Positions 31,901 to 39,508 of a stretch of 39,508 nt of DNA are shown piece by piece. Source of the DNA: a virus. The position numbers and the translations under genes are program-made. Where the stretch lies: positions 1-39,508 of IMG/VR virus record IMGVR_UViG_3300009124_000037. One strand, 5' to 3'. The notes beneath the pieces were generated by a model. That model had not been told where the DNA came from, searched no databases, and worked only from the letters and a program-made list of their open reading frames with translations. The first letter of the stretch is position 1. Every line of letters starts with the position of its first letter.

Positions 31901-34112
31901 GACCTGGTGCGGCTGCGTTTGCCAGCATTGGGTTACTCAATGAGTTCGGTGGGCGAACCATTGGCACGTAGTCTGGGTTATCCTGTTGGAACTGACGTAC
32001 CGCACGGATCAATGGGCTTAACATCTTGTCTTCAACGATGCCGCCTGTTGCAACACTCTGCTCATAATCTGCTATTGCACGTGTCAGGGCAGGGTTTTTA
32101 TTCTGTGCCTTTAAAATGCGTAGGATACGTGCGACGCCATCACGTGATAGACCTGTTGCGTCTTCCAGTGTGTACTGTGGGCTTCCTGGTGTTGCTGGTG
32201 CACCTTCCTGGACAAGCTGTAGGTTCAACTCACGCTGCTCTGCCTCACGTGCAGTGCGTAGGGCCTCTTCACGCAATTTGGCGTCTTCGTCGGCCTGTAG
32301 TTGCGCTGCGGCTGCGTCACGTAATGACGGTGCAGTAGGTGATGGTAAACCAGGTGTCTCAGCGTTACGACGTACAAACTTGTCGATCTGACTGTAGTTG
32401 CCTGTTAGTTTGTCGATTGCTCGACCACCACCAGATACAGCCATCTGCGCTGGGATGCTTAGACCGCCCGTAGAAACCGCTGCACCACCACTGATGATCG
32501 GGCGTAGTAGGCGTTCTGTGGCTACGGCACTTTTGTCATAGCCAACCTTGCTTCCTAGGATTGAGAACTGGTCTGTAAATGCTGAAAGACCGCCCTGGTA
32601 ACCACTGTTGTGCAACTCAGTCAGCTGATTTAGCTGTAGGATCAAATTGATGGCCTCTTGGCCTTCTCTTGTGTCCCCTGCTAGTGATTTAAGGGCTTCT
32701 AGCTCCTGATTTCCGACAAGATTCTTGGTTTTGTTGCGGCCTTCACGATACGCAGCCTGGGCAAGGATCTTTTCTGACACACTTTCGAACGTATCTGCCT
32801 GGTTTGGCTTCACGCGGGACTTCATGTCAGCAAATCGCTGCTTTAGGGCCTCAGTAAGCTGCACGTGGGCAGTGTCAACGACAGCACGGGCACCTGTAGC
32901 CGACGTTTTATCAATGTCTGTTAGGCTCCAATCAGGGTTTGCGTCTGTGATAGCTTTAAATGTACGCGCCAGGTCTCCAGCTGCTTGCTGTTGGGTGTTG
33001 TCAAGGTCTTCTGGCTTCTTCAGGCTACCTTCGTCGGTGTACAAACTGTTGTTTATTGTGACACCAATTGTACCAACACCACCACCAATGACTGCACCAA
33101 CAAGTGCTGACTCAGCTGCGCCTTCGTTCCACCCACGCTCTGGGTCGTAGATGTTCTGGGCGATCAAGTTGTTGGCTACGGTCTGTGCATACTCTTGTGC
33201 AGCCTCTTCACCTGATGACTGCGCAATGTCAGACACCTTTTTCCAGAACTTAGATCCAACCTCTTTGCGTAAACGCGGTGGTAATAGCTTCAGTGCACGT
33301 GTGATCGGGACGATCTCAGTTGTACCAACCCATGCACCAAGCTCTGCGGCCCGTTTTGCATCTTCTTCAGTTGCACCAGCGAGTTTAGCTTCTTTATAAA
33401 GCTGGCTGGAGTTCATCCCAGCACCAGCCCCTAGAGCAAATGGGCCCTGCGCGATCATACCAGCGACTGTACCGCCGCCTTGGGCTACCTGTGCCCAGAA
33501 ACTCTGATCATTTGGCTGTGGTGCACCAAATACATCTTCAGATGTCTTACGCAGTGCATCACCAGCCTTAAACAGGTCGCGATCCTGTGCGTCAGGCTTT
33601 AGATTTACTTCGCCGCCATTGGTGACAGCACGAAGATACGCCTCGTTACTGGGTAAACCTTTAGGACCTACACCTCGACCAGGGACAGCCCCTGCAATCA
33701 TCTCACGAAGACGGAACTGCTCGTCCTGGTATCTGCGGTTTAGTTCCGCTGGTACTTGACGGTTAGCTTCCTTATAGGCCGCTACGCGTTCCGCATAGTC
33801 TTTCTCTAGTGCCGCAAGATCTTCTTTTGCCTTTTGTACAGTCTCAGAGACGACGTTTGCACCCGCGTTAGGGTTACCAGCACCAGCAATTGCTGCGGCC
33901 TCTGGGAGAGACGCAAATGCCTCTGTGGCACCCTGTGCGAACTGTTGACCGCGTTGTTTTACCAGATCACCAAAACTATCGTATTGAGGGGTCACTGGTG
34001 CGGCAGGGATTGCACCTAGTTTCTTTTTAAGAGCAGCTAGAGCACCTTCTCGTGTAGCTCCAGTGACTTTGTATTTCTTGCCATCTGGAGCCGTAATAAG
34101 GAACTCAGCCAT
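28914..34112 (-). CDS. Giant internal virion protein with C-terminal zincin motif
   Basis: A 1732-residue protein. The start MAEFLITAPDGKKYKVTGAT (ATG 34112, AGGATAAG upstream) is a common opening of large marine podovirus virion proteins. Residues about 300-400 include a Gly-rich hydrophobic patch (SALVGAVIGGGVGTIGVTIN), suitable for membrane insertion. A long helical middle follows, then a conserved-looking block around WWMRMWNRLVGRPF, then an Asp-rich DADGDGTVNN (possible Ca site). HEISH at 1520-1524 (HEXXH) followed by MAAEF (Glu1645 as possible third ligand) suggests a zinc metallopeptidase. Likely the counterpart of T7 gp15/gp16, ejected with the DNA. Host or self cleavage is unproved. 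Confidence 0.75.
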   Translation of the reverse strand: MAEFLITAPDGKKYKVTGATREGALAALKKKLGAIPAAPVTPQYDSFGDLVKQRGQQFAQGATEAFASLPEAAAIAGAGNPNAGANVVSETVQKAKEDLAALEKDYAERVAAYKEANRQVPAELNRRYQDEQFRLREMIAGAVPGRGVGPKGLPSNEAYLRAVTNGGEVNLKPDAQDRDLFKAGDALRKTSEDVFGAPQPNDQSFWAQVAQGGGTVAGMIAQGPFALGAGAGMNSSQLYKEAKLAGATEEDAKRAAELGAWVGTTEIVPITRALKLLPPRLRKEVGSKFWKKVSDIAQSSGEEAAQEYAQTVANNLIAQNIYDPERGWNEGAAESALVGAVIGGGVGTIGVTINNSLYTDEGSLKKPEDLDNTQQQAAGDLARTFKAITDANPDWSLTDIDKTSATGARAVVDTAHVQLTEALKQRFADMKSRVKPNQADTFESVSEKILAQAAYREGRNKTKNLVGNQELEALKSLAGDTREGQEAINLILQLNQLTELHNSGYQGGLSAFTDQFSILGSKVGYDKSAVATERLLRPIISGGAAVSTGGLSIPAQMAVSGGGRAIDKLTGNYSQIDKFVRRNAETPGLPSPTAPSLRDAAAAQLQADEDAKLREEALRTAREAEQRELNLQLVQEGAPATPGSPQYTLEDATGLSRDGVARILRILKAQNKNPALTRAIADYEQSVATGGIVEDKMLSPLIRAVRQFQQDNPDYVPMVRPPNSLSNPMLANAAAPGQAPNVDTTEANPVQAQTFGPQLTTQENYNRGIEANQAMNAELVEGVTADPELNRVQKGRLITSLDVLANNLGSDPVAAAQEQVQKLEEAGVPQEAIDTYVKPYVDRVTRQQASRVSPDEPMLPDVDPTSDPSAPQNPALQSYVNPLQVPENEIDATRLNSSPSEAEIQKMREGTYKPKQKRTLVEAADYMYEKWKAATGRDEPFEYTPENVDIISTYMATEAVNALQSDANAIGWYDRKLKAAKRVVSLVDPRVTQSPDAEVAFDFALAITSNGQAVADNFQYALEVFRHFMDNGQMPTTTWKKGGKRNAAMVEAFEFFNDYQASGTNLPIQEFLDQDFTVKELKDWAASFNERYGTNITVPSSEGANEMVKGSFIAGPKIGQGFYQNIRGNYDPLTMDIWWMRMWNRLVGRPFVSEKDLDVNRARVRKALQTKNQDALEKRLTKETLKDMGLTRADLKKDAVLDDFVLNFARKYQSFYNKEAKRLKGTGQKVPKPELALATGTMKDNLSPQLQATPSGPGERSYMRDVTKAAIAKLRDLGYNIETADFQALMWYPEKQLFRHLGVAPGRGADNDYLDAAIMLAEAEGITNDQIQEALPDADGDGTVNNQSDPSGAYENSNRGASGDGPSTEGPSEPILRDTSPGANPDGPRPDVIPAEKPQVTAEQYKKAVVELIRPQFQIGLKGGELEDGISNFNDAVEFAKKLGIVVRLAMSQNELNTLLYLDTGRDQSTMGTFRGMFQRKGPKKQGKGTEGTIWAMKPGADKGDGTYVTDIEALTTLLHEISHAITLGPLDGKSEQEIYSYFINRKQSSKPGTGILGRSDFTAPGSFTDSAIKPLLDANWEQMSPTQKKAYAEIVDLQENVEAYSPKNPNERRAVRFIRQVMSNPEYSQETKQAYKDYTRMAAEFAVDPVWVYLINPKLAKKLMPVTSKMIQQEFRKANNTVIQFYAHPLAVVMAALVALEMAMDDEEERKQQQMPPGALNQPMMPGALSA

Positions 34113-34122
34113 ATGTCTTATC

Positions 34123-35034
34123 CTAGTTGTTAGTCGTGGATGGTACTTCCTCGATGGTGTACCCATCGTCATCAACTGTTGGTTCAGTTGTTGTCGTAGG
34201 TGCTGTCGTCGGGGTGTAAGGTGCGCCCCCCGCAGCTGCGCGGATCTTCTTAGCAATTTCCAGGCGTTTCTGAATCTGTGGAATCCAAGAACCTTCGTTA
34301 TCCAGCGCGATGTCTGGGAACGGAGACATAAACAAGGCCATCTCTTGGTTCGAGATTGCACCCTTAGTATGGGCTGTCTTAGTTAACGTCTGGTCAACCT
34401 TAAACTCTTGTAGCAGCTGTCTCAGGTATGCACGTTTCGAACCGTCGTCTGTACCTGTCCACCAGTCCGAAATACCTAATCTGTCCAGCCATTTCCCAGC
34501 CGTGCCATCAATGAGGCCAGTTAGACCACCCTCTTGCAGACCTTGTAGGATCGTTTCCATTGTTTCGATCTGGTAGTCAGCCTGTGTAATAGCTTCTTGA
34601 TCTGGCTTGTCGCCTTCTTTACCAGCCCCTGTCGAGTTCATCTTACGCATCAGATCCTGACGACGCTGCTCTTCAAGCACACGGTCTTGCTCGATTGCCA
34701 TACGTTCCATGTCGGCCTGGCGGTTGTAGTCCTGGATGCCACCATAGGTATCCATGCCAGCTGAGTAAGCTGATAGAGCACCATCACGTGCACCACCCAT
34801 CATGGCCCCGCCGATACGCATGAGGCCCTCAGTGCCCATGTTGATCCGATTGTCAGGGATCATAGGAAAGTTCATGCCACGGGATTGTCTTGCGTTTGAC
34901 GTGTACTTTGACAGCTGTGCAGCTGAGACTGGGGGCGTGTATGGACGCTGCGCCAGAACAGGCTGCTGACCATAAGTCACGGGGATCTGGCCCCCTTGGC
35001 TTAGTGCTCCTTGGGGGAAACTAAAATTAACCAT
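34123..35034 (-). CDS. Internal virion protein candidate
   Basis: A 303-residue protein starting MVNFSFPQGALSQGGQIPV. A Gly/Ala/Met patch (LMRIGGAMMGGARDGALSAY) leads to a charged helical region (ADMERMAIEQDRVLEEQRRQ) and a Thr/Pro-rich end (TPTTAPTTTTEPT). It lies between the tail core protein and the giant virion protein, the place of gp14/gp15 in T7. ATG 35034 has AGGAG upstream. Function in ejection is inferred from order only. Confidence 0.6.
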   Translation of the reverse strand: MVNFSFPQGALSQGGQIPVTYGQQPVLAQRPYTPPVSAAQLSKYTSNARQSRGMNFPMIPDNRINMGTEGLMRIGGAMMGGARDGALSAYSAGMDTYGGIQDYNRQADMERMAIEQDRVLEEQRRQDLMRKMNSTGAGKEGDKPDQEAITQADYQIETMETILQGLQEGGLTGLIDGTAGKWLDRLGISDWWTGTDDGSKRAYLRQLLQEFKVDQTLTKTAHTKGAISNQEMALFMSPFPDIALDNEGSWIPQIQKRLEIAKKIRAAAGGAPYTPTTAPTTTTEPTVDDDGYTIEEVPSTTNN

Positions 35035-35046
35035 AGTTCTTAGCTC

Positions 35047-36114
35047 CTACACAAAGAATGAAAGTGGATTGAACCCACCGCCGCCAAAGAAACCACCGCC
35101 TGAGGATGGCATAGGTGGTCCTTGCATTGGACCAATTATGGAATCTACTAAGCTGCCACCCGCACCCCAGCCAGAACTCATGCCGCCTATTGTTGCGGCT
35201 GTCGGGTTGACCATGTTTGGAACGTAGTTGCCTCGAATGCTTGCGATTGGTGAAACTGCGCTTAGGTAATCAGACGCTGCGCCAAAGCCAAACGTGTTGT
35301 CTACGTTGTACTTCTCGCGTTCTGCATCACGCATACGCTGGTCATAGGTATTGAGGTTGTCAGCTGCACCCAACGACATGTTACCACCAGAGACAGCCAT
35401 ATTGTTACCAAGACGGAACATGTCAGCCATACCAGTGTTTACACCGCTTGCGTTGTTCAAGGCGCTCATCTGCTGTGTGAACTCATTGTTGCTTTGGTTC
35501 AGACTTGCGTCACGTAGGTTGTTGAATACGTCGGATCTGACGTCAGCGCGGCGGTCATCATAGGCACGCTGTGCGAGTGCATCGGCGACGCCAGCGCGGC
35601 TAGAGTTTACGTTGCCAGACCCAGATGCCGCCATGTTGATCCCTGGTAGCGTCTGCTCGTTTAGCTGACGCGTGCTGTCGCGCATCATAGCGTCGACAAT
35701 TGGGTTCATGTTGTCAGTGGCATACTGAGTAGCCGCAGCCATGGTGTCAGGGCGATTGGCAGCTGTAGTGAACTGATTGTATAGATCTGTAGCGTTGCCA
35801 GCGAAGCCACCAGTAGTGTTCATGATGTTCTCGCCACGAGACATGTTGTCACCGCCCATGCCATACAGGGCACGGTTGGCAGCAATTTGCTCCTCGCTTG
35901 GACCGACGTAGTAGTCTTTGTTGAAAGGTCCTCTGGCGATCATGTCGTCATATGCCGACTTTAGACCTGACATACCGCCAGTCACATATGGAAAGGCTGC
36001 ATCATAGTACTGGTTGTTTTTCTTGTTAGCTTCGTCGATAGCTGCACTATCGTCTCGCGCACCCTTGTTGGCAAGCAAGCCGCCAGCGACAGCACCAATG
36101 ATTTGGCCCCACAT
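35047..36114 (-). CDS. Internal virion protein candidate, gp14-like position
   Basis: A 355-residue protein. MWGQIIGAVAGGLLANKGAR gives a Gly-rich hydrophobic N-terminus, a plausible membrane-inserting helix; the rest is rich in Asn, Ala, Met and Gln with helical segments and a Gly/Pro/Phe C-terminus (SGGGFFGGGGFNPLSFFV). T7 gp14, an ejected core protein that enters the outer membrane, has a similar plan. ATG 36114 has GGAG upstream; the in-frame TTG at 36126 is less likely. Confidence 0.65.
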   Translation of the reverse strand: MWGQIIGAVAGGLLANKGARDDSAAIDEANKKNNQYYDAAFPYVTGGMSGLKSAYDDMIARGPFNKDYYVGPSEEQIAANRALYGMGGDNMSRGENIMNTTGGFAGNATDLYNQFTTAANRPDTMAAATQYATDNMNPIVDAMMRDSTRQLNEQTLPGINMAASGSGNVNSSRAGVADALAQRAYDDRRADVRSDVFNNLRDASLNQSNNEFTQQMSALNNASGVNTGMADMFRLGNNMAVSGGNMSLGAADNLNTYDQRMRDAEREKYNVDNTFGFGAASDYLSAVSPIASIRGNYVPNMVNPTAATIGGMSSGWGAGGSLVDSIIGPMQGPPMPSSGGGFFGGGGFNPLSFFV

Positions 36115-36149
36115 AGGCTTCTCCAATCGTGTTTTATTATTAGTTGTTT

Positions 36150-36428
36150 TTACACCTGGACCCAGGCTGTCCCGTTGTAGACAACTAGTCCCTCGTAGCT
36201 GTTGCCCAGGGGATCCCAGGGGGACACGGCGTAGCGCACCATGCCCTTTCTCTTTGTTTCAGGTTCATTGTCAGCAACCTGGATTGTAGCATCAGCAATT
36301 TGGTTTATTGACGCCTCAATACGCTGTAGCTCTTCCTGTATATACATCTGTATAGACGCATCCATGTTAGGTAGCTGCCGACGTGTGTAGCGTGATACCA
36401 GGACGTTAGTTTTACTTTCTAGTGCCAT
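36150..36428 (-). CDS. Small conserved tail-region protein
   Basis: A 92-residue protein. A helical N-terminal part (QMYIQEELQRIEASINQIAD) is followed by KRKGMVRYAVSPWDPLG and GLVVYNGTAWVQV, a short beta motif that recurs in marine phages near tail genes. It lies between the nozzle-like protein and the virion proteins. A structural role at the tail tip or fibre base is possible. Confidence 0.65.
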   Translation of the reverse strand: MALESKTNVLVSRYTRRQLPNMDASIQMYIQEELQRIEASINQIADATIQVADNEPETKRKGMVRYAVSPWDPLGNSYEGLVVYNGTAWVQV

Positions 36429-36430
36429 AA

Positions 36431-38038
36431 CTAGCGTCTCCCAGTGACAATGATGTCAACATCCATGCCTGACAGGGTCATGTCATTGGTAGTGTCTGCT
36501 GTCACCTTGTAGCTTAGGTAACGACCAGATGCCCGACTATCGAGCTTGTAAGCTGTCTGGATAGTGAAGGCTGTCGGGTCACCGTAGTTAGGCACTGTGT
36601 TAGGTAAGTCAGCCGCACCGAAGTGGAAGTCCACTGAAGTGGCAGCGTCGATACTAGACACCTGAGGGTAAATTGCCTTGATGATCTTATAACCAGACAA
36701 CGGGATCTGGGACTCGTCCAGGTCAATCCCTACGCGCTCCAGGATGATTTCTGTAGATATATCACTCGCGTGCTCTAGGGACAGGGTACCTTTGTCAATG
36801 TTATCCAGGGCAAGCAATCGGCTAGACGCTATACCGTCTCCAGTGCTCTCACGGGATACCATGAGTGGGTACTGGGTATATTGGCTTTCCTGGTTATGAT
36901 AGGTTCCACCAATTGTAGCGTAAGTTGACGTAACAGTGGCGTAGGTCAGTGTGGTGTTCAGGTTACCTGAGGTGCCAGAGATGACGTTAGGTAGATCCAC
37001 GAATGACCAGGTGTTTTCACGATAGTTAAAGACAGCTGCTCGGTTACATGAGTCACTGTCTGTGTAGATCGCCATGTCATCACCTGTGTGATAACAGAAG
37101 TAGATCTCCTCTAAGACATCATTGTGTTGCACAAAGCACTGCTCAGATTTAGACTTATCGAGGCCATTGAAGATGTAATCACGGACGCGGTTGTCACAGA
37201 TAGACTGACGGGTGACACCATCGTGCATGTAGATGTCATTACCATCGAAGACGTAGTGGCGCCCCTCGACTGACACAATGCAGTTCTTGTTGATGACACC
37301 AGCGTCGTCAAAGACCTTACGGAAGTTGAAGATAAAGGTGCCACCTACGAATTCCATGAGCCATACCTGGTCAGAGGAATAGATAAAGAAGTTAGTACCT
37401 AGGGTGACACCATCAACGATGGGCGTCTTCATCTGCACCAGGTCGTTAAACCCAGCGCTGTTTGTTGTGTCTGTCTCGTCCCAAGTGCCAGGGACCTGGT
37501 TGGCAAGCACAATGTCTGAGAAACGGACACGGTTAGGGTACTCAGTGCCAGCCTCGGTTGTGTTCAGTGCAATCAGGAAGTCACCAAAAGATCTCAGGAT
37601 CTTACAGCGGTGGTTCGAGGGCCAGTTAGGCAGTGCACTAAATGTAGACTGGGTCGGCCCACGATAGACGGGCACGAAGTCTGGACGATTGAGATACTCA
37701 ATGTTGGCAAGTGTTGTACCAGTCACGGGGACCGTAGCCACACTGGGGGATGCATTGGTGTAAACCTGGGTGACAGTCCCGTTGGCATACTCGTGTATGT
37801 GAAAGTTCTCGTCAGCCATTAAGATCGTGTCATAGGATCCAGGCTGGGAGATACCCATAGTGAACGCTGGGGTAAATGACAGGGTACTGGCGTTACGGAA
37901 CACGGGGGACCGCTCGACGTTGCCCTCTGTGAACCTGACGTTCTTTGCTCTGGTGTAGGCGTTGAACGGTAAGTTGAAGGGGTCAACATCAGTAATTACA
38001 CCTACGGCACCGAGGTTTCGTATAGGGAGCGTAGGCAT
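36431..38038 (-). CDS. Tail nozzle-like protein (beta-propeller type)
   Basis: A 535-residue protein, beta-rich with regular aromatic strands (WLMEFVGGTFIFNFRKVFDD, GNDIYMHDGVTRQSI, RAAVFNYRENTWSFVDLPN), as in tail tubular B or nozzle proteins that form a propeller at the tail end. The start MPTLPIRNLGAVGVITDVDP, followed by AYTRAKNVRFTEGNVERSP, is typical of this group (first half MPT..., then RNVRF-EG). ATG 38038 has AAGGA upstream at long spacing. It would cap the short tail and hold fibres. Confidence 0.75.
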   Translation of the reverse strand: MPTLPIRNLGAVGVITDVDPFNLPFNAYTRAKNVRFTEGNVERSPVFRNASTLSFTPAFTMGISQPGSYDTILMADENFHIHEYANGTVTQVYTNASPSVATVPVTGTTLANIEYLNRPDFVPVYRGPTQSTFSALPNWPSNHRCKILRSFGDFLIALNTTEAGTEYPNRVRFSDIVLANQVPGTWDETDTTNSAGFNDLVQMKTPIVDGVTLGTNFFIYSSDQVWLMEFVGGTFIFNFRKVFDDAGVINKNCIVSVEGRHYVFDGNDIYMHDGVTRQSICDNRVRDYIFNGLDKSKSEQCFVQHNDVLEEIYFCYHTGDDMAIYTDSDSCNRAAVFNYRENTWSFVDLPNVISGTSGNLNTTLTYATVTSTYATIGGTYHNQESQYTQYPLMVSRESTGDGIASSRLLALDNIDKGTLSLEHASDISTEIILERVGIDLDESQIPLSGYKIIKAIYPQVSSIDAATSVDFHFGAADLPNTVPNYGDPTAFTIQTAYKLDSRASGRYLSYKVTADTTNDMTLSGMDVDIIVTGRR

Positions 38039-38052
38039 ATCTTGTTATGTCC

Positions 38053-39012
38053 TTATGTGGCTGTAGTTCCGTACACTGTGCCATTATTCGTAAGTGTAAC
38101 GGTTGTACCTGAGATGGCTGCACCACCTGTTTGGCTACCAGCGTTCTGACCCCAGAAACCACCAGCGAGCGATGAGTTACCTGTGGGGGCCTGACCACCA
38201 GTCAGCGCGCGCCCACCAGCAGAACCAGCTCTGTAGTAGGTTACCGTGTCAGCGACATTGTAGTTAGGCGAGTTGGGGTCATTACAGATGTACTGGATGT
38301 ACCCTTGGTTACCCCCGTCCCCACCGCCACCAGCGTATCCACGTGTGGTCGCATAGGTGTTTGCTGGAACGGATGACGGACTACCAACACGGTAGACGGT
38401 ACACAAAGATACAGACGGGAAGTCACCTAATGCCGTAACAGCACCGTATACTGTGGATGTACCACCAAGGGGGCCTGACTGACCCGCACCACCACCACCG
38501 TAGGGCGCATTGTTACCCGCGCCACCACCAGCGATAAATGCACCAGAGGCATTGGTAATGCTGATGTTATTCGCACTGTTCGCTATAGCGTCACCACCGT
38601 CTGAACCAGGGGGACCACCCATACCGATGATGTTACCGTTGTTCGTGATAGACACAAGGAGACCTGAGAGTGAACTGGGGATCGTGAGGCCAGCTGTAGA
38701 GACGGTGTTCGAGTAGATCCAGACTCCAGTGTCCACAGTCACATTGACTGGGGTTGCCTGGTCCCAACCTTCTGCAATCAGGTAGGCCTCTAGGTCTAGC
38801 TCAAGTTGATCTGAGGTGATGTCAAAGTTGACAGCATTGGATGCACCATAGAAATCACTGAAGGCTATGGCACCTGAGGCGGGTACCTGAGTGACTGAGC
38901 TTGGAACTAGGCCAGCTGCTCGGTAATACTCAGACAAACTAGTGGGTGCTGTACCAGTGAATTCGCCCTCGATATCTGACAGTGCAATTGCACCACTGGT
39001 CTGTAGGGCCAT
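38053..39012 (-). CDS. Gly-rich tail adhesin
   Basis: A 319-residue protein. The start MALQTSGAIALSDIEGEFTG and a repeat-like ASGAIAFSDFYGAS are a short motif found at the front of many marine phage tail proteins. The C-terminal half has dense Gly runs (GGGAGNNAPYGGGGAGQSGP, YAGGGGDGGNQGY) as in polyglycine-sandwich adhesins such as the T4-like gp38. A role in contact with the host surface is likely; exact receptor unknown. ATG 39012; the 39028 stop of the preceding gene is close. Confidence 0.65.
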   Translation of the reverse strand: MALQTSGAIALSDIEGEFTGTAPTSLSEYYRAAGLVPSSVTQVPASGAIAFSDFYGASNAVNFDITSDQLELDLEAYLIAEGWDQATPVNVTVDTGVWIYSNTVSTAGLTIPSSLSGLLVSITNNGNIIGMGGPPGSDGGDAIANSANNISITNASGAFIAGGGAGNNAPYGGGGAGQSGPLGGTSTVYGAVTALGDFPSVSLCTVYRVGSPSSVPANTYATTRGYAGGGGDGGNQGYIQYICNDPNSPNYNVADTVTYYRAGSAGGRALTGGQAPTGNSSLAGGFWGQNAGSQTGGAAISGTTVTLTNNGTVYGTTAT

Positions 39013-39027
39013 ATCTTAGGTTCCTTC

Positions 39028-39508
39028 TTATGTGGTCGTATCGAAGCCAGTGACGTCATCAAGTAGACGTAGGTGACCTGAGGGTGTCAGTGACATGATA
39101 GTGGTACCAGAGCTAGTGACCTTGAAGTCCAAGCGCCCGTCTGTGCCCTCTTCAATCGTGAAGGCTCCCAGGGAAATTGCAGTGACAGTGGTGGTCCCTG
39201 TGAGCGTAGGGTTGCTGATAGTCGGGGACGTCGTGGATGCCTTCGCATCTAGCTGGGTCTGTAGGGCACTGGTGACACCATCGACGTAGTTAAGTTCAGC
39301 CTGGGTGGCTGTAAGACCATCCAGCTTGTTCAAGTCGGCAGTGGATCCTGTGAAGCCATCGAGGACATTGAGTTCAGCTGGGGTCGCGTTGACCGCTGCG
39401 TCTACGTTGGGAAAAGTACTCTTGATAGTACTCTTGATGAGGCGTAGGTGATCGTCTGCCTGACCTAGGCCATCAGTGGACGCAGGGTTACTTGCGTTCA
39501 GGCTATTG
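39028..39508 (-). CDS. Tail fibre-like protein, 5' end cut by window
   Basis: The reading frame stays open to base 39508, so the start is outside. At the right end it reads ASTDGLGQADDHLRLIKSTI, a motif seen in marine phage tail proteins, then short repeats of AELNVLDG, ADLNKLDG and AELNYVDG, a tail-fibre type repeat, and a beta C-terminus (FTIEEGTDGRLDFKVTSSGT). At least 159 residues are visible. A shorter reading from TTG 39333 is artificial. It is the first visible gene of the structural block. Confidence 0.7.
   Translation of the reverse strand, partial: NSLNASNPASTDGLGQADDHLRLIKSTIKSTFPNVDAAVNATPAELNVLDGFTGSTADLNKLDGLTATQAELNYVDGVTSALQTQLDAKASTTSPTISNPTLTGTTTVTAISLGAFTIEEGTDGRLDFKVTSSGTTIMSLTPSGHLRLLDDVTGFDTTT

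Noticed and set aside
34113-34361. N-terminal extension of the giant virion protein by 83 residues
   Set aside because: The added part is basic, antisense-like in composition and lies wholly within the preceding gene; ATG 34112 has a ribosome site and a typical N-terminus.
38015-38030. Promoter-like CTCCCTATACG near the nozzle gene start
   Set aside because: It is inside the coding region and lacks the CTAARRGAC half.
1-39508. Window as a simple closed circular genome
   Set aside because: Joining the ends would fuse nrdJ, lacking its C-terminus, to a tail protein lacking its start; some sequence must lie between them.
1-39508. CRISPR arrays, insertion sequences, rRNA
   Set aside because: No regularly spaced repeats, transposase frames or rRNA-like stretches were seen on either strand.

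Overview
The window is part of the genome of a temperate, T7-like (autographivirus-type) podovirus. Every gene I can support lies on the minus strand, so genes are read from the right end (39508) to the left (1). The reasons for the call are a single-subunit T7-type RNA polymerase, T7-like DNA polymerase, primase-helicase, endonuclease I, gp2.5-type SSB, gp6-type exonuclease and gp3.5-type amidase. Present with these are a class II ribonucleotide reductase, MazG and DUF3310 proteins common in marine phages. The 3' part of a tRNA-Met(CAU)-like gene next to a tyrosine integrase looks like attP. Its sequence resembles alphaproteobacterial tRNA-Met, so a marine alphaproteobacterial (Rhodobacterales-like) host is my inference. 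Both ends cut genes: nrdJ lacks its 3' end at base 1 and a tail gene lacks its 5' end at base 39508.

Layout in transcription order. (1) 39508-34123: tail proteins (a partial fibre-like protein, a Gly-rich adhesin, a nozzle-like protein, a small conserved protein) and two internal virion protein candidates. (2) 34112-28914: a 1732-residue virion protein with a C-terminal HEXXH motif. (3) 28894-22060: packaging and head genes (a basic protein overlapping TerS, TerS, TerL, portal, a small protein, scaffold, major capsid). (4) 22043-21934: strong terminators, where T7 has T-phi. (5) 21921-15111: adaptor, tail fibre with an S74 chaperone, and an AT-richer fibre/chaperone module. (6) 15101-13154: lysis cassette (small membrane proteins, holin candidate, one-piece spanin candidate, amidase). 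(7) 13140-12896: attP, direct repeats and a phage-type promoter. (8) 12895-11452: four very small coupled genes and the integrase, closed by a terminator. (9) 11396-1: phage promoter, RNA polymerase, second phage promoter, then the replication and nucleotide-metabolism genes down to nrdJ.

The main discovery is in the major capsid gene. Its coding sequence is split by a 241-nt ORF-less group I intron (22626-22866). P1 and P10 pairings fix both splice sites, and splicing restores a continuous 294-residue SU10-like capsid protein. Other points of interest: three near-identical candidate phage promoters (CTAARRGACCCCTATA), one just before the RNA polymerase gene and one between the lysis cassette and attP; an attP with phased repeats; T7-type replication genes joined to a head module unlike that of T7; the zincin motif in the giant virion protein; and a run of tiny genes joined by a duplicated 15-nt stop/start junction.
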